Assembly (NCBI GenBank): GCA_934179885.1
Contig: CAKPQY010000005.1
Coordinates: 1-16,869 of the forward strand
Length of the DNA: 16,869 bases
Reading direction: 5' to 3'
Source of the DNA: an uncultured Clostridia bacterium
Lineage (GTDB): Bacteria; Bacillota; Clostridia; TANB77; CAG-508
Positions 6,945 to 15,045 of this stretch are shown here, in pieces; the stretch's first letter is position 1, and every line of letters begins with the position of its first letter. Below the pieces are notes generated by a model that was given only the letters and a program-made list of their open reading frames with translations, searched no databases and was not told the DNA's origin. Position numbers and translations under genes: made by a program.

Positions 6945-7508
6945 CTATAAATTACTATAAATTTTATAATCTCTCAAAATTTTTCTTACATAATTATTTG
7001 TCTCTTTATAAGGTACATTTTCTATATCAGAACCATCTGTTTTTATTATACCTTTTTCAATCCAATTATCAACAGTCCCAATTCCAGCATTATATGCTGT
7101 TACTGCTATCTCTATATTTTGATATTTTTCTAATAACATAGATAAATATTTTGTTCCTAAATTTATATTAATTTCTGGTTCTAGCAATTTTTCTTTTAGC
7201 TCATCATCAGTCAATTTAATATCAACTTTTTTGCAAACTTCTTTTGCTGTACTTTCAACTAACTGCATTAGTCCAATTGCATCTTTACTTGATTTTGCAT
7301 TTGGTTTAAAATTGCTTTCTGCTTTTATTACTGCATAAACTAAATTTTTATCTACATTATATTCTTTAGAATATTTTTCTACATATTCTGAGTATTCTTT
7401 TTTATATATTATCTTTTGTATTTTTGCCGGAATATTTATAATAGCTATTATTAATAAAATAACTATTATTGTTGCAATTATTATTTTCTTTTTATCTATA
7501 ATAACTAT
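6945..7508 (-). CDS. membrane-anchored lytic transglycosylase (SLT family), non-canonical start
   Basis: Lytic transglycosylases cleave the MurNAc-GlcNAc bond of peptidoglycan, leaving 1,6-anhydro ends. Read from an ATA codon at 7506-7508, the protein has 187 residues: a short lysine-rich start, one membrane span (about 9-26), a linker, and an SLT domain with VDKNLVYAVIKAESNF (52-67; catalytic E64), SSKDAIGLMQL (73-83), INLGTKYLSMLL and AVTAYNAG. The first ATG of this frame (7266-7268, residue 81) lies after the catalytic glutamate and inside the GLMQL motif, so it cannot be the true start. Upstream, the frame is open to a TAA at 7509-7511, and no ATG, GTG or TTG occurs between that stop and the catalytic region. 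AAAGGAG sits at a good distance for the ATA, so either AUA (or AUU at 7500-7502) initiates or the original ATG has been lost by point mutation. Confidence 0.75.
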   Translation of the reverse strand: MVIIDKKKIIIATIIVILLIIAIINIPAKIQKIIYKKEYSEYVEKYSKEYNVDKNLVYAVIKAESNFKPNAKSSKDAIGLMQLVESTAKEVCKKVDIKLTDDELKEKLLEPEININLGTKYLSMLLEKYQNIEIAVTAYNAGIGTVDNWIEKGIIKTDGSDIENVPYKETNNYVRKILRDYKIYSNL

Positions 7509-7544
7509 TTAAATCTACTCCTTTCGCTTCACTTCGTTGCGCTC

Positions 7545-7652
7545 ATTGTCATCTAATTTTTTCTAATGTTTACAGAATTTATTTCATAAATTCTGCATAA
7601 GATATCCGTAACTCATTTCATTCGAACGGCTATCTTAATTTTGAATGACAAT
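7545..7652. repeat. 108-base folded element: two hairpins inside an 8-bp outer stem
   Basis: ATTGTCAT (7545-7552) pairs with ATGACAAT (7645-7652). Between them lie a perfect 10-bp hairpin (7573-7582 with 7586-7595, three-base loop) and a second hairpin with 9-bp arms and one mismatch (7601-7609 with 7626-7634). Together they make a cloverleaf-like plan. The element occupies the gap between polA and the lytic transglycosylase, with no gene inside. It may be a MITE-like repeat or a processed or regulatory RNA of the polA-transglycosylase transcript. The stretch 7509-7544 next to it holds only the GAAGT/GAAGC-rich leader and ribosome binding site of the transglycosylase. Confidence 0.55.
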
Positions 7653-7656
7653 TAAA

Positions 7657-7687
7657 TGTCCCAAAGAGAACCGTCCCCAATGGGTCA
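7657..7687. repeat. REP-like palindrome overlapping the polA stop codon
   Basis: TGTCCCA (7657-7663) and TGGGTCA (7681-7687) are imperfect inverted arms (six of seven) around aagagaaccgtccccaa. The core agaaccgtcccca matches the repeat after dxs (350-379). The polA stop codon TGA (7685-7687) is part of the right arm, so the insertion probably redefined the end of the PolA reading frame. Confidence 0.65.
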
Positions 7688-9505
7688 CTTGCATTCATAC
7701 CAGTTGTCTGCTTCTGATACTTCTGCTATTAATGGCACTTTTAATGTTATCGCACTTTCCATTTGTGCTTTTACTATTTCTTTTACCTCTTCTGCTTCTT
7801 CCATTGGCGCTTCTATCATCATTTCATCATGTACTTGTAATACTATTTTTGATTTTAAGTTTCTTTCTAATAATTCTTTATGAACATTTATCATTGCTAT
7901 TTTCATAATGTCTGCTGCTGTTCCTTGTATTGGTGTGTTCATTGCTGCTCTTGCTCCGAATTGTCTTACCATGTAATTATTTGATTTCAATTCTGGTATA
8001 TATCTTCTTCTATTGAATAGTGTTTCTACATATCCTGTTTCTTTAGCTTTTTCTGTCATGTTTTCCATGAAGTTCTTTATTCCTTCATATTCTGTTAGAT
8101 ATTCATCTATATATTTTTTTGCTTGTTTTCTTGATATTCCTAATTGTTCTCCAAGTCCAAAGTCGCTTATTCCATATACTATTCCGAAGTTTACTGCTTT
8201 TGCATTACTTCTTTGTTCTTTTGTTACTTCTTCTATTGGTGTTTTGAATACTTTTGATGCTGCTTGTTTATGGATATCTTGGCCTTCTTTGAATGCTTGA
8301 ACCATGTGTTTATCTTCTGACATGTCTGCTAATACTCTTAATTCTATCTGTGAATAGTCTGCATCTATATATACTTTTCCCTCTTCTGGTTTGAATATCT
8401 TTCTTACTTGTTTTCCTAGTTCAAATCTTGTTGGTATGTTTTGCAAATTTGGTTCTGTTGAGCTTATTCTTCCTGTTGCTGTTATTGTTTGATGGAAGAA
8501 TGAGTGTATTCTTTTTGTTTTTGGGTTGATATATGGTTTTAGTCCTTCTACATATGTTGAGTTTAATTTCATTAATTGTCTATAATCTAATATTTCTGAT
8601 ATTATTGGGTCTTCTGATTTTAGTTTTTCTAGTACATCTACATCTGTTGAATATCCACTTTTTGTTTTCTTTACAACAGGTAATTTCATTTTTTCAAATA
8701 AAATTTCTCCTAGTTGTTTTGTTGAATTTATATTAAATTCTTCTCCTGCCATTTCATATATCATTTTTGTTTTTATTTCTAATTGTTCTTTTAGTTGATT
8801 TCCGAATTTATTTAGTTCTTCTTCATCTGCATACATTCCGTTCCATTGCATATCTGCTAAAACTTCTACTGTTGGCATGTCTATATTATTGAATAATCCT
8901 AGAGCATTTATTTCTTCTAATTGTTTTGTTGTTACTTCTTTCAATTTATAAATTAAATATGAATAGTATGTTGTTTTTTGCTCATTTGATTTATTTTCTT
9001 CTTGTTCTTGATTACTTAATTGGTCAAATAAATTGATTTGTTCTTGTTTTTGACTTGAATTTTTTCCTAGAACTTCATTAACATCTATTTCTAAAAATTG
9101 TTCTACTAAGTCTTCTATTTTTAATTTATTATTTGTTGGATTTAAAATATATGCGGCTATGCTACAGTCAAATTTTATTCCTTTTAAATTTATTCCTTCT
9201 TGTTTTAATAATATATAAATTCTACCTAAATCTATTCCTATTTTTGATATTTCTTTATCTTCGAAAATTTCTTTAAATCCTTGAATTTCATCATTATTTT
9301 TTAAATTTATATAATATGCTTCATTTGATTTTGAGTTAAAAATTCCTATTCCTGTTATTTTTTCTTTTATTATTTTTTCTTGATTTTCATCTTTTTCAGT
9401 ACTCATATAAAAAATCATTTCTTTTTGTTCTATCAAGATACTTTTAACTTCATCAACTGACTTAACCTTAACATCATATAACTTTTCTACTTCACCAACA
9501 TCCAA
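7685..9505 (-). CDS. polA: DNA polymerase I, Klenow-type part (degenerate 3'-5' exonuclease plus polymerase)
   Basis: This frame of 606 residues encodes the large fragment of DNA polymerase I, used in gap filling, Okazaki fragment maturation and excision repair. Residues about 1-190 are the 3'-5' exonuclease-like domain, which lacks the DxE and other metal-binding acids and should not proofread, as is known for Bacillus and many Clostridia. The polymerase domain follows: TATGRISSTEPNLQNIP (342-358), motif A DADYSQIELR (381-390), motif B RSNAKAVNFGIVYGI (432-446) and motif C VHDE (558-561). It begins with a TTG (9503-9505) that overlaps the end of the 5'-nuclease frame by 14 bases in another frame. 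The only Shine-Dalgarno-like run, AGAGG, is directly beside that TTG and is too close. Thus it is either a separate subunit made by coupling, a product of frameshifting, or a broken gene. Its stop lies in a REP-like repeat. Confidence 0.93.
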   Translation of the reverse strand: MDVGEVEKLYDVKVKSVDEVKSILIEQKEMIFYMSTEKDENQEKIIKEKITGIGIFNSKSNEAYYINLKNNDEIQGFKEIFEDKEISKIGIDLGRIYILLKQEGINLKGIKFDCSIAAYILNPTNNKLKIEDLVEQFLEIDVNEVLGKNSSQKQEQINLFDQLSNQEQEENKSNEQKTTYYSYLIYKLKEVTTKQLEEINALGLFNNIDMPTVEVLADMQWNGMYADEEELNKFGNQLKEQLEIKTKMIYEMAGEEFNINSTKQLGEILFEKMKLPVVKKTKSGYSTDVDVLEKLKSEDPIISEILDYRQLMKLNSTYVEGLKPYINPKTKRIHSFFHQTITATGRISSTEPNLQNIPTRFELGKQVRKIFKPEEGKVYIDADYSQIELRVLADMSEDKHMVQAFKEGQDIHKQAASKVFKTPIEEVTKEQRSNAKAVNFGIVYGISDFGLGEQLGISRKQAKKYIDEYLTEYEGIKNFMENMTEKAKETGYVETLFNRRRYIPELKSNNYMVRQFGARAAMNTPIQGTAADIMKIAMINVHKELLERNLKSKIVLQVHDEMMIEAPMEEAEEVKEIVKAQMESAITLKVPLIAEVSEADNWYECK

Positions 9506-9525
9506 CCTCTGACTTCCGTTCTCCA
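9486..9525 (-). repeat. heptamer-phased repeat inside the polA interdomain linker
   Basis: On the minus strand the linker reads GGAAGTCAGAGG, then TTGGATG, TTGGTGA, then AGTAGA. GGATGTTGGTGAAGTAGA (9486-9503) matches 4644-4661 with one change, and AACCTCTGAC/AACCTCTAAC is also shared between the two sites. The 5'-nuclease frame ends and the Klenow frame begins within it. Limits are approximate. Confidence 0.6.
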
Positions 9526-10418
9526 GTTTCTTCTGTTAAATTAAATCTCTCTATATATCTTTTAAAATTCAATTCTTTAAAGATTTCTAAAACTTTTGGC
9601 TTGTCCCATTCTTCTGTTTTCAATTCTTCCAATGTATCTTCAATTGGTACATTTGTATTTATTTCTCCTAATGTTCTTGAAAGATAAGCCAATTCTTTAT
9701 TTTCTTCTATTTTTTCTTTTTGTTTTCCTTTTAAATCCGCTTCTCCAGCTTCTAATTTTTTATATAGATTATCAATAGTTTCATATTTTTGAACTAATGA
9801 AAGGGCTGTCTTTTCTCCTATTCCTGGAACTCCTGGAATATTATCTGATGTATCTCCTTGTAAGCCTTTTACTTCAATTAATTGTTTTGGTTCTATGCCA
9901 TAAACTTCTTTGACTTTGTTTCTATCAAAAATTTCTGTTTCTGTTTTTCCAGCTTTAGTTCTTGGTATGTGTATTTTTACATTATCTGTTGCTAATTGGA
10001 ATGTATCTCTATCTCCTGAAAGGATTATTACTTCTAATCCATTTTTTTCTCCATATCTTGCAAGTGTGCCTATTATGTCATCACCTTCATAGCCTTCTTT
10101 TTCAACTATATCTATATTCATTGCTCTTAAAACATCTTTTATTATTGGCATTTGCTCTGCTAGTTCATTTGGCATACCATGTCTATTTGCTTTATATCCT
10201 TCATATAATTTATGTCTTTCTGTTGGTGCTTTTAAATCAAATGATACTGCTATATATTCTGGTTTTTCGTCTTCTAATAGTTTGAATAATATTGCTAAAA
10301 AGCCATATATTGCATTTGTGTATTTCCCGTCTTTGGTTGTTAGAGCTTTACTTCCCATAATTCCATAAAAGGCTCTGTTCATTATACTATTTCCATCAAT
10401 TAATACTAGTTTTTTCAA
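9492..10418 (-). CDS. polA: DNA polymerase I, 5'-3' exonuclease part
   Basis: The 308 residues form the 5'-nuclease (FEN-like) domain that removes RNA primers and flaps. Visible features are LVLIDGNSIMNRAFYG (4-19), YIAVSFDLKAPTERH (55-69), YEGYKANR (72-79), EGYEGDDIIGTLARY (107-121), ILSGDRDTFQLA (132-143) and the helix-hairpin-helix GVPGIGEKTA (197-206), all with the expected acidic metal ligands. After about residue 297 (FNLTEETGERKSEVGCW, then TGA) the frame ends inside a short repeat, where full-length PolA would continue into the Klenow part. Start is TTG at 10416-10418, eight bases after a consensus AGGAGG, so initiation here should be efficient. It lies 34 bases after the GtrII gene and has no promoter of its own that I can see, so it is probably cotranscribed with it. 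The truncated product can be expected to fold as a stand-alone nuclease. Confidence 0.93.
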   Translation of the reverse strand: MKKLVLIDGNSIMNRAFYGIMGSKALTTKDGKYTNAIYGFLAILFKLLEDEKPEYIAVSFDLKAPTERHKLYEGYKANRHGMPNELAEQMPIIKDVLRAMNIDIVEKEGYEGDDIIGTLARYGEKNGLEVIILSGDRDTFQLATDNVKIHIPRTKAGKTETEIFDRNKVKEVYGIEPKQLIEVKGLQGDTSDNIPGVPGIGEKTALSLVQKYETIDNLYKKLEAGEADLKGKQKEKIEENKELAYLSRTLGEINTNVPIEDTLEELKTEEWDKPKVLEIFKELNFKRYIERFNLTEETGERKSEVGCW

Positions 10419-10452
10419 AACTTTTTCCTCCTAATATTTATTACGATTTCTC

Positions 10453-11955
10453 TTAAAAATTTATTACAATGCAGTCTTCTAACTCTACAATTGAACCATC
10501 TTTTGGATATTCACTCATTGTCTCAGCTTCTACTTTTCCTTTTTCGTATTGTTCATCATTTGGTCTTTTAAAATCATATCCTAATGAATTTAAAAATTTT
10601 ATAAATTCTGCTCCATTATCATTAAATGCCTTTTTTCCCCACCAAAGTACTGATAAACTATTTACTTGTGCTCCATATTTTCCCATTCCTTTTTTTGGCG
10701 TTCCCATTATTACTAGCGGTTTAGATATATCATAAACTGTTTCTAAATCATCTATCAAATCAAATGCAATTTCTAAATCTCTTTGATATCTTAAATAATC
10801 ATTATAAAATAATTGGCTTAATGTTCGTGATTGTTGTAAAACTAATATTGTAATAAATATTATTGACAATATTTTTGTAACTTTATATTTTGACATTTTA
10901 ATATAAAACACAAAAAATATAACAGCAACAAATAATCCCCAAGATATACACGTTCTATACAAAACTTCTTTTAACTGTAAAATACTTATTGCAAAATTTG
11001 ATAATACCATAAAAATATAAATCAATAAACTTGTAATATCTTCTTTTTTATATGCTCTTATTATTACTAATACAAATCCTATTATAGTTGCAATACAAAA
11101 AATTGATGCTGGTAAATATCCCATATTTTTGATAGTTACAGAACCTATATTATATAATATAAATAAAATACTATCTACTAATCCATATTTTCCCCAATTC
11201 AATTCTTTTTCTGCAGCATCAGACATTTGTACTCCTAGTGCATATATTATTTTTACTATTATAGAATTTAGTAATACAGCGACAAAAAGTATTAATATTG
11301 ATATGCTTAAATATTTAATAATATTTTTAACGTCTTTTTTGTTTTGTTCATTTATTAGTAAAAATGCTGTAATGCATATTGATACTAACATTATTTGTGC
11401 ACATGCTTCATACATAGATAACCCTAATGTTAAAATCGCTATACAAATTATATATATACTTTTCTTATTTATATTTTTATAATTTTCATATAGTAGCATT
11501 ATTCCTAGAGATGCTAATAGATTTCCTAACATTACTGCTATATTGCAATTTTGATAAATAAATATTTCATTAATTATTGGAAAAGATATAAAAATACTTG
11601 CAAATATAATATATGCCGCATCAGGTATTTTTTCTTTTAAATTTTTCTTAAAGAATACACAGCATAAAACTGCTATGCTCATTACTATACTTGTTGCTAT
11701 AAAATCTGTCCAAAATGGTGTAAACTCAGTCAATCCTAAAATATTATATACAATATAGCTTCCCCATCTTCCTATTGAAAGCATTTCTTTTCCTATATAA
11801 TATCTGTCAAAACATGTATCATCTACTCCTATTGAATAATTTGTTATTGTAAAACCAAAACTTAATATTGTTACTAATAAAACTATTACTACAAACATTT
11901 TATTTTTTATTAGTTCAATAAATGCTTTTTTATATTGCTCTTGTATTTCTTTCAT
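10453..11955 (-). CDS. GtrII-type multi-spanning membrane glucosyltransferase
   Basis: About 500 residues with roughly ten to twelve hydrophobic spans and a C-terminal soluble region of about 110 residues. The N-terminal loop carries YSIGVDDTCFDRY (40-52) and SIGRWG (60-65), the acidic pair plus GRW pattern of the GtrII glucosyltransferase family (GT-C fold). Such enzymes take sugar from a polyprenyl-phosphate donor and place it on a glycan at the outer face of the membrane; the acceptor here is unknown. I start at the second ATG (11953-11955), because GGAGG then lies five bases upstream, whereas the ATG at 11965-11967 overlaps that ribosome binding site. A promoter lies just upstream (11989-12016). 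The gene precedes polA by 34 bases and follows two other polytopic proteins of similar plan, so a small glycan-modification locus is likely. Confidence 0.75.
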   Translation of the reverse strand: MKEIQEQYKKAFIELIKNKMFVVIVLLVTILSFGFTITNYSIGVDDTCFDRYYIGKEMLSIGRWGSYIVYNILGLTEFTPFWTDFIATSIVMSIAVLCCVFFKKNLKEKIPDAAYIIFASIFISFPIINEIFIYQNCNIAVMLGNLLASLGIMLLYENYKNINKKSIYIICIAILTLGLSMYEACAQIMLVSICITAFLLINEQNKKDVKNIIKYLSISILILFVAVLLNSIIVKIIYALGVQMSDAAEKELNWGKYGLVDSILFILYNIGSVTIKNMGYLPASIFCIATIIGFVLVIIRAYKKEDITSLLIYIFMVLSNFAISILQLKEVLYRTCISWGLFVAVIFFVFYIKMSKYKVTKILSIIFITILVLQQSRTLSQLFYNDYLRYQRDLEIAFDLIDDLETVYDISKPLVIMGTPKKGMGKYGAQVNSLSVLWWGKKAFNDNGAEFIKFLNSLGYDFKRPNDEQYEKGKVEAETMSEYPKDGSIVELEDCIVINF

Positions 11956-11988
11956 TTTTTCCTCCATATATTACTAAAAAGTATTTAT

Positions 11989-12016
11989 ATTATAGGAAGT
12001 TTGGAGAACTTTCCAA
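11989..12016 (-). promoter_or_regulatory. promoter of the GtrII gene (and probably polA)
   Basis: TTGGAA (12011-12016), 16 bases, then a consensus TATAAT (11989-11994). Transcription would begin near 11982, giving a leader of about 27 bases. The spacer forms an imperfect GGAAAGTT/AACTTCC inverted repeat that could be an operator. Confidence 0.6.
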
Positions 12017-12026
12017 TAATATGAAT

Positions 12027-13490
12027 TTAATATACACAATAATATACTGTATCGTCAATAAATATAAATTGTTCTTTATTTAGTGTATCCCAATTTTGAC
12101 TATGTAAATACTCTGTATATTCATCTTTTACATTTTCTATAAGTTTTAAATTTCTATTATTATAATAATTAATTGTTCCTATATGAGACCACTCTGTATA
12201 TAATGGCCTATAACATAAAGAAGTGTTGTTTTTGATTTTTGTTTTATAAAATCCTTGTGGGTTTGAATCATAAACAACCACTATATTTTTTAGCTCTATA
12301 TTGTTTTCTTTCTCGTATTCGTCAAGATATTCTCCTATTTGTAATGATTCTTGTTTACTAATTTCATTTACTTTTTTATGGTCTAACATAATTTTTACAT
12401 AATTAACATCTGTAATACAAAAATATAATATTACAACTAATACTAATATTTTTTTTATAATTGTTTTTGATTTAAATATTTCTGTGTTGCAGTATAAATA
12501 TATAAGCATTAATCCTATTGTTGCACCTAAAGAGAAGCACATTCTAGCAGTACCTATAGCTGATAAAGTAAATAAATTTGTTACATAATTTATAATAATT
12601 GCTACAACTACTAATATTACTAAATTTATTATTGAATCATTTGTATTATTTTTAAAACTTGTGTTTATTAATAATATTATACTAACAAAAATTAAAAATA
12701 AATATTTAGGAAATAAATAAAATGTATTTATTATATTATGGTTTATATAATACCATATCATATCTATGTTATCAAAAATATTTTTTAAACTTCCCATTCT
12801 ATTTTGTGTCATTCCAAATATTTTTCCAGTAATTTTTACTTGTAATAAATCTACTCCTACTGATAATATACATAGAATTCCTGCTATTGCAATATTTAAA
12901 ATTAATTTTTTATTAATCTTATTTTCGTTGATAAGTGAAAACAATAATGTGGCTGTAATAAACCATCCTATAGTTCCTTGATAGCATAATGTAGCGATAA
13001 TTGATAATATAGCTGAAATAATATATTTTTTGTCAAATACTATTTTTTTAGCTGCTAAAGTATAAAATAATATACTTAATGACATTACCATGCATTCTAC
13101 ATATTGCATGTTTTCTAGATAAGCAAAATTAAAAATTATAGTATGTATTATTAATGTTATTAAAGTTTCTTGCCATATATTTGGGGGTGTTTTTTTGCTT
13201 ATTACTATATTTTTAATAATCATAATTGTTATACATGATATAAATATTGCTAAAACAGTTAGTATAATGACTATGGTTTCCACTTTTATTCCTAATAAGT
13301 TGAATAATAAAAGTAAAATACAGTTTATTATTCTTCCATCATTCAAATTATAGGTGATTGCATATGTCTCTATTCCTCTATTTAATATATTGTATGTATC
13401 TGTTGAATAGTGACCTGTTATAAATGGAGTGAATATTATGCAAGTTGCAATAAATATAATCAAAAATGTAATTATATCTTTCTTTTTCAT
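12027..13490 (-). CDS. polytopic membrane protein, probable GT-C glycosyltransferase, paralogue 1
   Basis: The 487 residues have an N-terminal span, a first extracytoplasmic loop with GHYSTDTY (26-33) and NLNDGRI (48-54), about ten further spans, and a C-terminal soluble domain (from about 375) ending KEQFIFIDDTVYYCVY. The acidic residue after the first span followed by a D-G-R motif resembles the GtrII/GT-C layout, so transfer of sugar from a polyprenyl-phosphate donor is plausible but unproven. The next upstream gene is a clear paralogue: the two share the STDTY and LNDGRI motifs, a CYQGTI motif, KIFGMTQ.R.G, a NNIE segment in the C-terminal domain and the YYC.Y end, and are visibly similar in DNA over their last 60 bases. 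A ribosome binding site GAGGAG lies ten bases before the ATG. Only 46 bases separate it from the paralogue. Confidence 0.7.
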   Translation of the reverse strand: MKKKDIITFLIIFIATCIIFTPFITGHYSTDTYNILNRGIETYAITYNLNDGRIINCILLLLFNLLGIKVETIVIILTVLAIFISCITIMIIKNIVISKKTPPNIWQETLITLIIHTIIFNFAYLENMQYVECMVMSLSILFYTLAAKKIVFDKKYIISAILSIIATLCYQGTIGWFITATLLFSLINENKINKKLILNIAIAGILCILSVGVDLLQVKITGKIFGMTQNRMGSLKNIFDNIDMIWYYINHNIINTFYLFPKYLFLIFVSIILLINTSFKNNTNDSIINLVILVVVAIIINYVTNLFTLSAIGTARMCFSLGATIGLMLIYLYCNTEIFKSKTIIKKILVLVVILYFCITDVNYVKIMLDHKKVNEISKQESLQIGEYLDEYEKENNIELKNIVVVYDSNPQGFYKTKIKNNTSLCYRPLYTEWSHIGTINYYNNRNLKLIENVKDEYTEYLHSQNWDTLNKEQFIFIDDTVYYCVY

Positions 13491-13536
13491 TTAAAACTTC
13501 TCCTCTTACTGTTCTTATTTTACCAATATCTTATTT

Positions 13537-15006
13537 TTAATAAATACAATAATATAATGTATCATCTATAAATACAAATTGTTCCTTATTTAATTCATTC
13601 CAATCTTTGTTTTTAAAATATTCGTCGTAAATTTTTCTTGGCATTTGAACCTCTTCTAGATTTCTGTTTGTATAATAATTTATAGCATCTACATTACACC
13701 ACCATATCATTAATGCTCTATGTGTAAATAATGATTTATGTGATAATTCATTATAACACCATGTAATGTTTTTATCATAGACATACGCTATTTTTTTTAC
13801 TTCTATATTGTTTTCTTTTTCATATTGTTCTATATATTCTCCTACTGTTTTGCATTCTTTTTTATCTAATTCATTTGCCTTTTTATGTTGATATAATATA
13901 TTGGTTTCGTTACTTAATAAGCATATTACATAAAAACCTAAAGCTATATTTATAAGTAGTTTAAAGTGATTTTTTTCTTCAAATATATTAGTTGCACAAT
14001 ATAAATACATGAATACTAGTCCCATTAATGCTCCTACTGAAAATACCATTCTACCTAATGCAAAACTAGATAGTGATACCACATTTATTGCTACTGAACT
14101 AATTATTGCAACTAAAGCTATTAAAATAATGTTAAAACTATTATCATATTGTTTTACTTTAATTGCATCATAAGCAATAGTAATTATTAATGTTATTGTA
14201 TAAATTCCTAATAATACATATCTAGGGAATAGATCACTAGTATTGATTATAATTTTGTATATATTTGCTATTATATAAATCATATTATTAAAAATATTAT
14301 TTATATTTCCCGTCCTGTCTTGAGTCATACCAAATATTTTTCCACATATGTTTATTTGAAGCATATTAATTGCAACACTTAGTAAGCATATAAAAGCAAT
14401 AATAACAATATTTTTTACAATTTTTTTATTTATTTTTTTATATTTTATAAGTGCTAATACAAAATAAAATGTTATAAATATATTGATTGTTCCTTGATAA
14501 CAAAATGTGCCTAATAATACAAGTATAAAAATTTTTAGTATATTTTCATCATTATTTAAATCATTTGCTGCTGTTATAAATAGCATTATACTTATTGCCA
14601 TTACTATACATTCTGTGAAATATAAATTTTCTAAATACATAAAATTCATTACTATAATATACGAAATTAAAGTTGTTATTAATATGTTTCCTCTAGGATT
14701 ATTTTTAGTAATAATTTTTTGTATTTTCATTACACAAATACATGATACCATAATTGATAACGTTGTTAGTATTATTACATATGCATCAATGTTTATATTA
14801 ATTTTATCTGCTAATAATCCTATTAAACTCATGAATATTCTTCCATCATTTAAAGAATATTCTATGCTGTATTTTTTATATCCCATTTCTACTAGTCGAT
14901 ATGTATCTGTTGAATAATGTCCGATTAAAATTGGCATAAAAATTAAACATGTTATTACAAAAATACATATAAATGTTATTATATCTTTTTTATTTATTTT
15001 TTTCAT
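13537..15006 (-). CDS. polytopic membrane protein, probable GT-C glycosyltransferase, paralogue 2
   Basis: The 489 residues have the same architecture as the gene just downstream: GHYSTDTY (29-36), SLNDGRI (51-57), LENLYFTECIVM in the fourth hydrophobic region, CYQGTINIF, KIFGMTQDRTG and a C-terminal soluble domain ending KEQFVFIDDTLYYCIY. The duplication seems old, because the membrane spans differ widely while the motifs are kept. The first acidic loop and D-G-R motif are where GT-C enzymes place catalytic and donor-binding residues. The ATG is preceded by AAGGAT at eight or more bases, a weaker ribosome binding site than its neighbours have. This is the first gene of the tandem group; upstream lie 630 bases of decayed sequence in which I could not find a convincing promoter. 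Substrate unknown. Confidence 0.7.
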   Translation of the reverse strand: MKKINKKDIITFICIFVITCLIFMPILIGHYSTDTYRLVEMGYKKYSIEYSLNDGRIFMSLIGLLADKININIDAYVIILTTLSIMVSCICVMKIQKIITKNNPRGNILITTLISYIIVMNFMYLENLYFTECIVMAISIMLFITAANDLNNDENILKIFILVLLGTFCYQGTINIFITFYFVLALIKYKKINKKIVKNIVIIAFICLLSVAINMLQINICGKIFGMTQDRTGNINNIFNNMIYIIANIYKIIINTSDLFPRYVLLGIYTITLIITIAYDAIKVKQYDNSFNIILIALVAIISSVAINVVSLSSFALGRMVFSVGALMGLVFMYLYCATNIFEEKNHFKLLINIALGFYVICLLSNETNILYQHKKANELDKKECKTVGEYIEQYEKENNIEVKKIAYVYDKNITWCYNELSHKSLFTHRALMIWWCNVDAINYYTNRNLEEVQMPRKIYDEYFKNKDWNELNKEQFVFIDDTLYYCIY

Positions 15007-15045
15007 ATTTGTTTCTTTTTATCCTTTTCAATTTGTTTAGAATAT

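Noticed and set aside
6945..7268. A 107-residue transglycosylase starting at the first ATG
   Set aside because: That protein would lack the membrane anchor and the catalytic glutamate; the domain clearly continues upstream in the same frame.
9485..9510. Programmed +1 frameshift in polA like that of prfB
   Set aside because: TGG TGA with AGAGG upstream vaguely resembles the prfB site, but the spacing is wrong and PolA is not known to use this; repeat-driven length change explains the break better.
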